A DNA stretch of 64,000 bases from Diogma glabrata. Its lineage: Eukaryota; Arthropoda; Insecta; Diptera; Cylindrotomidae. Both the position numbers and the translations under genes were made by a program. Within the stretch, counting starts at the first letter, position 1. The number at the start of each line of letters is the position of its first letter. Location: assembly GCA_963693315.1 (NCBI GenBank), contig OY856186.1, positions 458,638,860-458,702,859 on the forward strand, given 5' to 3'. Positions 10,105 through 20,259 of this stretch are shown piece after piece. The notes under the pieces are model-generated. The model ran no database searches, was not told where the DNA came from, and saw only the letters and a program-made list of their open reading frames with translations.

Positions 10105-11670
10105 CGGTCTGAAAGATCTAAGTATGACATTCATTAGCCAAAAGTGAAATTCTTACCCCCACTTTTTTTTGCATTTCTCGACGTTTTAGAACCTACTGAT
10201 TCTAAAAAAGCAAAAAAAAATGTATATCTGTCTGCCGGCCGTCCGTCATTACCTACGCTGCAGGGAAAACCGCTGGAGGGATTTCAATTTTTTTTTCTAA
10301 AAATAGGTATACTCAAGGGACGGATCCAAAAGGACGCTGTGTTCGATAACTGTACCGGAAGTGTGTCGAAAAAACAGCAAATTTTCATATATTTGGCTTA
10401 AAAAACGTCCATTTCAAGTGATTACGAGTAGGACCATTGAATTTGGAGAAACCTTGATGGTAGGGTTTGGTATGTGAGATCAAAAACTAGATTATTGCAT
10501 TATAAGTTTGTCAAAAAAATGTTGTCAAGTGTGTCAAAAGAAAGACTTTTATTAATTTTTTTACCCAATTTTTTGGGAAAAAATAAAATTAATTATTTGT
10601 TTAAATGAAGATTTATTATTATTATTGAGAATTATGGCATTATAAGTTTGTCAAAAAAATGTTGTCGTGTCAAAAGACAGATTTTTATTGACTTTTTTAC
10701 CCAATTTTTCGGAAAAAAATAAAATTAATAATTTGTATGACATGAAATTTTATTATTATTATTGAGAATTATGGCATTATAAGTTTGTCAAAAAAATAAT
10801 GTCAAGTGTGTCAAAAAATGATTTCATTTATTTTTTTAGCCAATTTTTTGGAAAAAAAATGTAGCTTTTTTTATGACGCAAATGTAATTCAGAATGAAAT
10901 TGGACATGGAAATTTTTGAATTTGTAATTTGTTATAGTTTTTGAAATATTTTTGGAATTTTGAAAAAAGTTTGTAAATTTGATTTTGTAATAATTTTTGC
11001 AATAGTCTTAGAATTTTGGAAAAAGTTTTAATTTTTGATTTTGTAAGGATTTTTGGAATATTTTTAGAACGTTGAAAAATTTTAAATTTTTGATTTTATT
11101 ATAATTTTTGGAATTTTGAAAAAAGTTTAAATTTTTGATTTTGTAATGATTTTTGCAATATTTTTAGAATTTCGGAAAAGTTTGAAATTTTAAGAATTTT
11201 TGGAATATTATTGGAATTTAGAAAAAGTTTAAATATTTGATTTTATTCTAATTTTTAGAATACTTTTGGAATTATGAAAAAAGTTTGATTTTATTTAAAT
11301 TTTACAATATTTTTGGAATTTTTAAAGAAATATGAATTTGTGATTTTGTAATATTTTCTCGAAACGCTAAATGGAGAGGTTTTTGAATAGTTTGCTCAGT
11401 GTATCATCTTTTCACTAAATTATGTTAATTTATGATCTGTTATAATTTTCTGGCATCGTATTGATGTTTCGTGTTAGTTTTGTAATAAATTTCTAAACAG
11501 AGATAAAAAAATACTTGTACTTTAACAAAAAAGCTATTTTTGATATACACCGCTGCCGAAAACTAAAAACCATGTCCTCATAAAAGTTTTTTACTGAGAA
11601 CTATATCAAAATCCTTAACCCAGACTGAAGTCTTGATATCTCAGAGCTGTGAGATTTCAGCCATATTTTT
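10105..11670 (+). repeat. repeat family C, copy inside hAT copy 1
   Basis: The copy begins near CGGTCTGAAAGATCTAAGTA, passes the GTCTGCCGGCCGTCCGTC block, then a run of ~60-bp minisatellite units built from 'gaatttttggaatatttttag' and 'aaaaagttt...tttttgattttgt' phrases, and ends near CAGAGCTGTGAGATTTCAG. No protein is recognised; the apparent short ORF at the left end is not kept in frame in other copies. The superfamily is unknown. Confidence 0.7.
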
Positions 11671-11769
11671 CTAGTTAAAACAATATGAAAATTAATAAAA
11701 AATAAAGATTAATAACCTTTTCTAGTTATATTATCAAGTAATAAAATAAATAAAGCATTAAAATATTTT

Positions 11770-12740
11770 TTAATGTGATGGGTGTGCTTGCTTATTAGAG
11801 CAAAGTAACGTTAATTGTGGCTCGATTTCCGAAAGCGCTGGTCTCAATACATTTTTAATAATGCGCAATTGAGAGCGATATTTTTTTTTTTTTTTTTTTA
11901 TTGGAAGTTAGACATGTTTAGTGTTAATATAATTATTTATACATTAACGTCTCTGAATATCCGAAGATACCATGCCAACTAGGGATTATAATCAATTGAG
12001 AATTAAGTTTCTTTTAGAAATTTATGAACGTTGACTTTGAACTTTTGAGGGTTAAAGTTATCAGGGAACACCCACGAAGGTAATGAATTCCAGAGATGAG
12101 AGACTCTGTTGAAAAAGTCGCGCTGGAAGGCTACAGTTCTACATCTAATTATTTGAACCGTAAAAGGATGGGCCGCTACCGATGCTCTGGTATGACGCGA
12201 TAGGTTTGCAGGATTAGGTAAAATCGATTTGATCTCTTCAGAAACCCGTTCATCCATGATATATTTGTAGAAAATCGTCAAATCAGCAACATTTCTTCTA
12301 TGCTGCAAGGAATCAAGGTCATTGGTAAGATTTGAATTACCAATCAATTTAACTGCTCTCCGCTGTACAGAATCAAGACACTTCAAACTACATAAGTATG
12401 CTCCACCCCATATGTGAGAACAATATTCCATGCAGGGACGTATAAAAGATATTTTGATTTAATATATATATAGAATAAGGATGAAAATGCATTTTCGCAC
12501 AAATATGTGGTGGAAAATGTCAAAATAATTTGAACTGTTAGTAAATGTTCTCCCTTTTAATTGACAACCAAAAAAATTTCCTGGTATTCGATTCTTAAAT
12601 AGTGCTTTCAAAGTACTATGGCAGGATAGTTCAGCAAATTCTTCTTGAGCTTTTAAGTCCATATGTTGTATATCTTGAAGTTTTATGTTAAAAGGCTGAA
12701 TTATTCAACGGTGTTGTGAAATATTGAATTATTGAATTAT
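11770..12740 (-). pseudogene. hAT transposase C-terminal (hATC) remnant, split by a non-LTR insertion, copy 1
   Basis: The hATC domain mediates transposase dimerisation. Reading leftward from about 12740 gives QPFNIKLQDIQHMDLKAQEE and FAELSCHSTLKALFKN, a frameshift, then FWLSIKRE, IILTFSTTYLCENAFS and FYIYIKSKY. After the insertion (11885-12447) it resumes in frame as RSQLRIIKNVL, PALSEIEPQL and KQAHPSH, then TAA at 11770. The TTYLCE-FS and LS-I-P motifs are the hATC hallmarks. The Trp of the usual W-x-NPF motif is a TGA. The catalytic core and zinc finger are absent. Confidence 0.85.
11885..12447 (-). mobile_element. 5'-truncated CR1/Jockey-like non-LTR fragment, copy 1
   Basis: The minus-strand ORF at 12003-12431 encodes the C terminus of a non-LTR reverse transcriptase (MEYCSHIWGGAY, LDSVQRRAVKLIG, LWNSLPSWVFP, QKFKVNVHKFL). 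A 3'UTR and a poly-A tail (19 T on the + strand, 11881-11899) follow. GATATTTT occurs at both borders (11877-11884 and 12448-12455), a target duplication. Removing the insert restores the hATC reading frame. It is the same family as the longer element at 24067-27776. Confidence 0.85.
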
Positions 12741-13222
12741 GAATATTGAATTATTGAACGATCCGACTACAAAATTGTATTGTGGATTGTGGAATGTCAC
12801 CAAAAGATAAGTTAAAACATTACAAAATTTAAAAAGTCATCCAATTCTAAGACCTTGAAAAATTAATTCAAAAACCTAGCAAAGTTTGTTAATTTAAGAC
12901 ATATATAGGGAAAATTTATTTTTGTAATATTTATATTTTATATATTTTTTTAAATTGGGAATCTCTCACGACCCCATGAAAAAATCTAACGACCCCAGTT
13001 GGGGTCGCGACCCCGAGTTTAAGAAACGCTGACAGCGGTTCTTAAACTTTTTTGTATTGCGACCCCAAATTTTAAATGCCATATTTTGGCGACCCACCCA
13101 TATTTTTTTTGACAAATAAACGTTACTAAAAAAAAAAAAAAAAAAACGTTTAATTGACAACAAAAACTATTTTATTTTCAGCTAATATAAAAATAAAAAT
13201 TTATAACATCAGGTTATAAATC

Positions 13223-14788
13223 GGTCTGAAAGATCTAAGTATGACATTCATTAGCCAAAAGTGAAATTCTTACCCCCACTTTTTTTTGCATTTCTCGACG
13301 TTTTAGAACCTACTGATTCTAAAAAAGCAAAAAAAAAATGTGTATCTGTCTGCCGGCCGTCCGTCATTACCTACGCTGCAGGGAAAACCGCTGGAGGGAT
13401 TTCAATTTTTTTTTCTAAAAATAGGTATACTCAAGGGACGGATCCAAAAGGACGCTGTGTTCGATAACTGTACCGGAAGTGTGTCGAAAAAACAGCAAAT
13501 TTTCATATATTTGGCTTAAAAAACGTCCATTTCAAGTGATTACGAGTAGGACCATTGAATTTGGAGAAACCTTGATGGTAGGGTTTGGTATGTGAGATCA
13601 AAAACTAGATTATTGCATTATAAGTTTGTCAAAAAAATGTTGTCAAGTGTGTCAAAAGAAAGACTTTTATTAATTTTTTTACCCAATTTTTTGGGAAAAA
13701 ATAAAATTAATTATTTGTTTAAATGAAGATTTATTATTATTATTGAGAATTATGGCATTATAAGTTTGTCAAAAAAATGTTGTCGTGTCAAAAGACAGAT
13801 TTTTATTGACTTTTTTACCCAATTTTTCGGAAAAAAATAAAATTAATAATTTGTATGACATGAAATTTTATTATTATTATAGAGAATTATGGCATTATAA
13901 GTTTGTCAAAAAAATAATGTCAAGTGTGTCAAAAAATGATTTCATTTATTTTTTTAGCCAATTTTTTGGAAAAAAAATGTAGCTTTTTTTATGACGCAAA
14001 TGTAATTCAGAATGAAATTGGACATGGAAATTTTTGAATTTGTAATTTGTTATAATTTTTGAAATATTTTTGGAATTTTGAAAAAAGTTTGTAAATTTGA
14101 TTTTGTAATAATTTTTGCAATAGTCTTAGAATTTTGGAAAAAGTTTTAATTTTTGATTTTGTAAGGATTTTTGGAATATTTTTAGAACGTTGAAAAATTT
14201 TAAATTTTTGATTTTATTATAATTTTTGGAATTTTGAAAAAAGTTTAAATTTTTGATTTTGTAATGATTTTTGCAATATTTTTAGAATTTCGGAAAAGTT
14301 TGAAATTTTAAGAATTTTTGGAATATTATTGGAATTTAGAAAAAGTTTAAATATTTGATTTTATTCTAATTTTTAGAATACTTTTGGAATTATGAAAAAA
14401 GTTTGATTTTATTTAAATTTTACAATATTTTTGGAATTTTTAAAGAAATATGAATTTGTGATTTTGTAATATTTTCTCGAAACGCTAAATGGAGAGGTTT
14501 TTGAGTAGTTTGCTCAGTGTATCATCTTTTCACTAAATTATGTTAATTTATGATCTGTTATAATTTTCTGGCATCGTATTGATGTTTCGTGTTAGTTTTG
14601 TAATAAATTTCTAAACAGAGATAAAAAAATACTTGTACTTTAACAAAAAAGCTATTTTTGATATACACCGCTGCCGAAAACTAAAAACCATGTCCTCATA
14701 AAAGTTTTTTACCGAGAACTATATCAAAATCCTTAACCCAGACTGAAGTCTTGATATCTCAGAGCTGTGAGATTTCAGCCATATTTTT
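13223..14788 (+). repeat. repeat family C, copy inside hAT copy 2
   Basis: This is the duplicate of the copy at 10105-11670 with only a few base changes. It carries the same order of blocks: CTGAAAGATCTAAGT start, CCGGCCGTCCGTC block, ~60-bp AT-rich minisatellite, and CAGAGCTGTGAGATTTCAG end. Confidence 0.7.
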
Positions 14789-14889
14789 CTAGTTAAAACA
14801 ATATGAAAATTAATAAAAAATAAAGATTAATAACCTTTTCTAGTTATATTATCAAGTAATAAAATAAAGAAAGCATTAAAATATTTTTT

Positions 14890-15860
14890 AATGTGATGGG
14901 TGTGCTTGCTTATTAGAGCAAAGTAACGTTAATTGTGGCTCGATTTCCGAAAGCGCTGGTCTCAATACATTTTTAATAATGCGCAATTGAGAGCGATATT
15001 TTTTTTTTTTTTTTTTTTTATTGGAAGTTAGACATGTTTAGTGTTAATATAATTATTTATACATTAACGTCTCTGAATATCCGAAGATACCATGCCAACT
15101 AGGGATTATAATCAATTGAGAATTAAGTTTCTTTTAGAAATTTATGAACGTTGACTTTGAACTTTTGAGGGTTAAAGTTATCAGGGAAAACCCACGAAGG
15201 TAATGAATTCCAGAGATGAGAGACTCTGTTGAAAAAGTCGCGCTGGAAGGCTACAGTTCTACATCTAATTATTTGAACCGTAAAAGGATGGGCCGCTACC
15301 GATGCTCTGGTATGACGCGATAGGTTTGCAGGATTAGGTAAAATCGATTTGATCTCTTCAGAAACCCGTTCATCCATGATATATTTGTAGAAAATCGTCA
15401 AATCAGCAACATTTCTTCTATGCTGCAAGGAATCAAGGTCATTGGTAAGATTTGAATTACCAATCAATTTAACTGCTCTCCGCTGTACAGAATCAAGACA
15501 CTTCAAACTACATAAGTATGCTCCACCCCATATGTGAGAACAATATTCCATGCAGGGACGTATAAAAGATATTTTGATTTAATATATATATAGAATAAGG
15601 ATGAAAATGCATTTTCGCACAAATATGTGGTGGAAAATGTCAAAATAATTTGAACTGTTAGTAAATGTTCTCCCTTTTAATTGACAACCAAAAAAATTTC
15701 CTGGTATTCGATTCTTAAATAGTGCTTTCAAAGTACCATGGCAGGATAGTTCAGCAAATTCTTCTTGAGCTTTTAAGTCCATATGTTGTATATCTTGAAG
15801 TTTTATGTTAAAAGGCTGAATTATTCAACGGTGTTGTGAAATATTGAATTATTGAATTAT
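14890..15860 (-). pseudogene. hAT transposase C-terminal remnant, copy 2
   Basis: This is the tandem duplicate of the remnant at 11770-12740, with the same TTYLCENAFS motif, frameshift and interrupting non-LTR fragment. One visible residue change is Ser to Gly (HSTLK to HGTLK) at about 15737. It cannot encode a working transposase. Confidence 0.85.
15005..15567 (-). mobile_element. 5'-truncated CR1/Jockey-like non-LTR fragment, copy 2
   Basis: This is the duplicate of 11885-12447. The RT C-terminal ORF at 15123-15551 translates identically to copy 1, and the poly-A tail is slightly longer (21 T, 14999-15019). Identical translation fits a recent duplication rather than selection, since the fragment lacks the catalytic part of the reverse transcriptase. 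Confidence 0.85.
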
Positions 15861-16628
15861 GAATATTGAATTATTGAACGATCCGACTACAAAATTGTAT
15901 TGTGGATTGTGGAATGTCACCAAAAGATAAGTTAAAACATTACAAAATTTAAAAAGTCATCCAATTCTAAGACCTTGAAAAATTAATTCAAAAACCTAGC
16001 AAAGTTTGTTAATTTAAGACATATATAGGGAAAATTTATTTTTGTAATATTTATATTTTATATATTTTTTTAAATTGGGAATCTCTCACGACCCCATGAA
16101 AAAATCTAACGACCCCAGTTGGGGTCGCGACCCCGAGTTTAAGAAACGCTGAGCTAGAGTACTGATTATTTTTTATTCATATTTTTAAAAAGAAAAATTA
16201 AAAGTTATGCTGCCATTTATCATTACCACTTTTTGAAATCATTGCTACTACGTCAACAAAATGTCTGCGCAAAAACTTTATTTATAAGCGTAGCAAAGCA
16301 CGCCGGGTCCTGCTAGTAGTATATAATATATTTGGAAAAATAAAATCAAAATATTAAAGTACTACAAATTCAAAAATAATTAAATTTAAAACACTTTAAC
16401 TAGCTAAAAAGTAAAAAACTATAATTTAATTTTGTTTTTGAAAATTTTGAAAATATTGTTTTTTACCTATAATTTTTTTTCTATTTCAAAGGAAAGGAGC
16501 CATAAATTAAATTCAAAATTAAATAATATTTAATGTTAACATTAAAATATTTAAAAATTGATCTTATCTCTAGAATAATGAAATGAAAATTTTCAGATTT
16601 TTTTATCAATTCTGGTTTTCATTTTCAG

Positions 16629-16752
16629 AAGAAATGATACAACAATAACTGCAGATAATGAAACTGAACCTGTCTGTGACAGCCGTCAATCTTCCCTAAA
16701 ACGTCCAGTTAGTATGTACGAAACGAGAGAGAGTCCTTTCAATAAGTTACAG
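16629..16752 (+). CDS. Git: GIT-family ArfGAP, penultimate exon
   Basis: The exon is bordered by ...TTTTCAG before 16629 and GTACAT after 16752. It is 124 bp: the first base completes a split codon, 41 codons follow, and the exon ends in phase 0. The translation runs through EPVCDSRQSSLKRPVSMYE and TRESPFNKLQ. The RPVSMYETRE wording matches the linker that precedes the C-terminal domain in GIT1/GIT2-type proteins. GIT proteins are ArfGAP scaffolds that bind PIX and paxillin at focal adhesions and synapses. The ArfGAP, ankyrin and Spa2-homology parts must lie on earlier exons, none of which I could find in the 16.6 kb upstream. Confidence 0.8.
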
Positions 16753-16808
16753 GTACATATTGATTTTGTTCGTTTTACAACAGTTACAGTGATATATTTT
16801 CATTTTAG

Positions 16809-17231
16809 CTATCTGAAACCCGTGGTGCAACCAGCTTATATCAAATGGCAAGTTCATTGCCATCAAGTGAAGAAGTTAAACATCGCACAGATCTTGTAAC
16901 CCGTCGAATACAGGAATTATGGACTGCTATGCAAGGAAACTCTAATAAAAATTCGTATGTTCCATGTGCTGAACGAATACGTGTTGCAGTTGCTGAATTA
17001 ATTGCCATATTTCCACAAACAGTTACCGATGATGTCATAAAAAATGCATTAAAACAGTTAAATACAAACACAAATTTATTACAAGCTGAATGTAGTGGAT
17101 TACAGCATGCACTTTTAACGGAAAATACCGAAATTAGTGATATGTATATGCCGGAAGTTCGAAATTGTGCGTATTATTTAGCAATGGCTACGAAGACACT
17201 TGTTACAAAATTTGAACAAAACGATAAATAA
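16809..17231 (+). CDS. Git: GIT-family ArfGAP, last exon with the paxillin-binding domain
   Basis: Splice acceptor CATTTTAG ends at 16808. The exon is in phase 0, encodes 140 residues, and stops at TAA 17229-17231. The frame runs from LSETRGATSLYQ through SSLPSSEEVKHRTDLVTRRI, QELWTAMQG, SYVPCAERIRVAVAELIAIF, TDDVIKNALKQLN, LLQAECSGLQHAL and YLAMATKTLVTKF. This is the focal-adhesion-targeting-like four-helix bundle (GIT1_C) that binds paxillin. The VPCAE-I-VAV-E---FP and LQ-EC motifs are typical of GIT proteins. The last residues (FEQNDK) are where family members end. The 56-bp intron before it is short, as often in insects. There is no frameshift or stop, so this looks like a functional host gene. 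Confidence 0.88.
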   Translation, partial: LSETRGATSLYQMASSLPSSEEVKHRTDLVTRRIQELWTAMQGNSNKNSYVPCAERIRVAVAELIAIFPQTVTDDVIKNALKQLNTNTNLLQAECSGLQHALLTENTEISDMYMPEVRNCAYYLAMATKTLVTKFEQNDK

Positions 17232-17249
17232 TTTTACTTATTGATTTCA

Positions 17250-17255
17250 AATAAA
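17250..17255 (+). terminator. polyadenylation signal AATAAA for GIT
   Basis: The canonical hexamer lies 19 bp after the GIT stop codon. Further AATAAA-like motifs follow at about 17369 and 17408, so the true cleavage site is uncertain. Confidence 0.5.
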
Positions 17256-17269
17256 GAATTAACCCTCTA

Positions 17270-17960
17270 TTTTCAATATATTTTTTAAACGAAATAGGTA
17301 GAACTTAAACAATTATTAAACATGAGATTTTATATATGTTACTAACATTAGCATAAACATGTTATGGAATAAATATATTTTTACGGATTTTACGTATTAT
17401 ATCCTAAAATAAAGTTTTAGATTTGAAAATTACGAAATAAATTATTTAGATAAATAAACAAAACGTTTTGTTAATGCTATTAACACGATAATGCCAAATC
17501 GTAATTGATAGAACGCTCAGATAAAAGACAAAAAAAACGTAAAAATAAATATTAACGAGAGAAATATTTCTCGGAAGCATGAAAATATTTGACACACGTT
17601 TTTTTAATTAAGTATCGTTGATATAGATCTGGAAACAAAATAAAATAAAAGAGTAACAGTAAACACTTATTTAAAAATAAGTTATTATGGTTTTTTCGTA
17701 CTGTAACGCTTCTTGGCCGAGTTACTAATATTTGGTTCCATCACTAGATCAGGAAATTTCTATACGTTATAATTTTTATTCATTCAAGATTTTATCTTGT
17801 ACATATTTCACCTTTTATTATTCCCCTTAATTGTTCTATTATTCACAATGATTCCTCACCTATAATAACTCTATTACACATACAATAATCTCTCACAATT
17901 ATTTTATTCAACTTAACTAACTTGTATTACCGCTAATTTATAACTCATTTGTATCACTGT
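17270..17960. other. AT-rich 3' flank of GIT, no recognised feature
   Basis: No coding signal or repeat shared with the rest of the window was recognised here. It may contain 3'UTR sequence of GIT. Confidence 0.4.
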
Positions 17961-19789
17961 ATTTTTTTTTTAACGGCGTTCATGCTCCATGTATGAGCGT
18001 TGCCAGGCTAATCAGCTTTGAAGATTCACCACGGTCCTTCGCAACAGCGACATAATTACCATGGCAGCCGATTTTTTTAAGGTCGTTTATTACGTCAGTC
18101 TCCCATTGCAGTCGTGGTCTACCTCGCGGTTGCCCACTCCCTGGAGTACTAACGTACATTTTTCTAATCATTCCAGAATGTGAACAGGCTCGTAGAATAT
18201 GCCCAAACCAAGCAATCCTATTAGAACGGATACAACCTATTATATCAGGACCCTCAAGAAGGTCTCTGATCTCAAAGTTATATCGGGTTCTATACTCTCC
18301 ATCGTCTGTCTTAAGTGGACCAAAAATGTAGCATAGGATATTACGCTCAAATACAAATAAATGCGATTCGTCATTTTGAGTAAGGGTCCACGTTTGTGAC
18401 CCATACATCACAACCGGTCTAATCAATGTCTTGTATAACTTGAGCTTGGTGTTAGTTGATACATACGGTGATCCAAGGAGAGGTTTAATTAAGTAGAAAG
18501 TTCGATTACCTGCAGCGATTCGAGCTTTTATATCTGTAAGTATGCTGTTGTTTGAGTCAAGCATTGATCCCAAATATTTAAAAGATTCAACTTCCTCAAT
18601 TCGTTCATCGCCGCCCATCAAATCTTTCTTCCAGCCTCCCTTGAAACATTCATATGTTTTGTTTTACTGTAGTTAATATGAAGACCAATTTTTCTAGCAC
18701 CACTCTCAAGCGATTCGAAAGTCACTCATAACAGCTTCACTTCGGCCGAGGATGACAACATCATCAGCGTATGCGATCATCTGTACTGAGTTTATTGACA
18801 AGATATTGTTGTTAGTCGGTAGTTTTTTTTAACGGCACACATATTCCAAGGCTAAATTAAAAAGTATAGCAGAGATAGCATCACCTTGTCTTAAACCGGA
18901 GTCTACTTTAAAAAACTTTGATATTTCGTTCTCTACTCGGACACAGCATTGAGAGTTCTGTACTGTCATTTTTCAAAGTGATACCAGTTTACCAGGGATT
19001 CCCATTGACACCAGAGCAGACCATAGAGTTTCTTGTCCGAGAGAGTCGTAAGCCTGTCTGAAATCAATGAAGAGTTGGTGCACAGGTATGTTGAACTCTC
19101 GGAACTTTTCCAAAATCATCCTTATCGAGAAAAGTGCATCGGTAGTATCTCGGCCCCGCCGGAAACCACACTGATATTCTCCAAACAGTTGTTCAGCAAA
19201 AAGATTGATTTTTGATAGCAAAATGTAGGAAAAAAACTTATATGCTGTGCAGAGTAGAACGATTCCTCTGTAGTTTGTACATTGTAGGCGATTACCTTTT
19301 TTATGGATTGGTATCAGCAAAGCTGTGTTCCAGTCCTGTGGCATGGTTTCAGTCCTCCAAATCAAACCCTAAGGATAGAGTTTCACCACCATGTACAATC
19401 ATTTCGGATGTTATATCTTCGATACCAGGTGTTTTATTGCGTTTTAATTTTAACAGCGCCACTTCGAATTCCTCTTTGGTTGTGTCGTCTACATGTACCT
19501 TTGACGCACGAATAAGCTTTACTCGTCACCCGACTTGTTGCTGGTCACTTTAGTTGAGAAGATTTTCAAAATGGTCCAAGCATTCCCTCAGCAGCGCTTA
19601 AAACAGCATCTTTGAGCAAATACCATGACTTATCGACGTCTCCATTAATGGTTTCTGATTTCTCCAATGTTTCGGCAATATGGTTTTGATATCTCTCTTC
19701 TGTTTCAGCATTCTTTAGCGATGAGATGTTAAAACGTTTCCGTTTATTGAATTTCGGAATGCTTGGATTTGGGAAGTGGAACCTTATTT
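17961..19789 (-). pseudogene. RTE-like non-LTR retrotransposon, 5'-truncated (RT part)
   Basis: The minus strand encodes the reverse transcriptase of an endonuclease-RT element. From the 5' side: linker remnants (KFNKRKRFNISS, GVEDI), MPQDWNTALLIPIHKKGN (19365-19300), NYRGIVLL, FGEYQCGFRRGRDTTDALFS, QLFIDFRQAYDSL, then AYADDVVILG near 18745-18780 (the catalytic YADD), and the C terminus from VESFKYLGSML through VMYGSQTWTL, FGPLKTDDGEYRTRYNFEI, RLAWFGH-like RIAWFGHILRA and RGRPRLQWETDV to a stop at 17980. Frameshifts break the frame around 18621-18973 and before 19365. A poly-T run at 17962-17972 may be its A-tail. The same family is at 60720-64000; this copy starts at the position matching 62677 there. 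Confidence 0.85.
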
Positions 19790-19790
19790 G

Positions 19791-19866
19791 TAACGAGTTA
19801 AAAGCTGAATAAGAAAAAAAGCCATGTGTGAGGCGTCATAATTCCCTATAGTTTACTATATTATTC
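19791..19866 (+). repeat. dispersed ~75-bp repeat, copy 1
   Basis: The text GTAACGAGTTAAAAGCTGAA continues through AAAAAAAGCCATGTGTGAG to TAGTTTACTATA. It recurs in the same orientation at 22373-22447 with few changes. The RTE fragment ends directly beside it. Confidence 0.7.
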
Positions 19867-20259
19867 TTTTTAATTTGTATTTTTTACGTTTATTTACCTT
19901 CTTTAAGGGGTTTTTATTTTCTATTCTTATACATATAATCAAATATTTTCTGTGGCGTGTTATTTTGTTTTTGCTATCTTCCAATAATATATACATATTG
20001 TTTTATATTCTTTTAGTGGAACTATTTGCTCTAAAGAGTATTTTACGTAAATAGTTCGTTTGCATATCGTACTCCATAATCGTCACAATACCAATTTATT
20101 TTAATACAATATTTATTGATTTACTCACCCTTTTCATTTTACAGTAAAAATCCCGAAAGGCGAAATCTCAAAGTAGTCAATTTCCGTCTTTCGAGAGTTT
20201 ACGTTTTTAAGGAGTAGATAATTTCTTACTGCCCGTGTTGTATATATAAAGTGCAACGC
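19867..20259. other. AT-rich DNA, no recognised feature
   Basis: No coding signal was seen. A TATATATAAA run lies at 20251-20260, just before the MITE. Confidence 0.35.

Larger units (their letters stand above)
9915..13031 (-). mobile_element. hAT element, copy 1 of a tandem pair (defective)
   Basis: The left end is CAGCGGTTCTTAAACTTTTT and the right end, read in reverse, CAGCGTTTCTTAAACTCGGG; GCGACCCC stretches near both ends resemble Charlie-type hAT elements. Transposase remnants lie on the minus strand, so the 5' end is at 13031. The element contains a family C repeat (10105-11670), a non-LTR 3' fragment (11885-12447) and only the transposase C terminus. A single A (13032) separates it from copy 2. 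Confidence 0.85.
13033..16151 (-). mobile_element. hAT element, copy 2 of the tandem pair
   Basis: This is a near-exact repeat of 9915-13031, including the same nested insertions. By eye there are about ten differences in 3.1 kb, for example actGag/accGag near 11600/14715, ggaacaccc/ggaaaaccc near 12065/15185, and poly-T lengths of 19 versus 21. Because the internal nests are shared, the duplication came after them. Confidence 0.85.
9907..16159. repeat. 8-bp target duplication around the hAT pair
   Basis: AGCTAGAG occurs at 9907-9914 and 16152-16159, directly bordering the outer hAT ends. The left Helitron has the uninterrupted site once (reverse strand, near 4290-4300). This identifies one insertion event with an 8-bp duplication, as expected for hAT. 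Confidence 0.85.
6383..16316 (+). mobile_element. Helitron, right copy, with nested insertions
   Basis: The 5' end is TCTATATATATAAAATTGAA at 6383 (preceded by A). The 3' end is ...GGGTCCTGCTAG at 16316 (followed by T), with the same subterminal hairpin as the left copy. Collinear matches to the left copy (inverted) cover 6383-6770, 7392-7740, 8000-8358, 9610-9914 and 16160-16316. The gaps are insertions: ~600 bp with a non-LTR fragment, a foldback, and a hAT pair. Without the foldback and hAT sequence the Helitron would be about 2.4 kb. A decayed helicase C terminus lies at 7815-8153. Confidence 0.85.

Noticed and set aside
10144..10401. ORF beginning MKFLPPLFFAFLDVLEPTDS, also at 13261 and partly at 36030
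   Set aside because: It lies in repeat family C; homopolymer length differences put the copies in different frames, so no protein is maintained.
16714..16899. ORF starting inside the penultimate GIT exon and crossing the intron
   Set aside because: The splice borders and protein match show the frame leaves at 16752; the rest is intron and wrong-frame exon.
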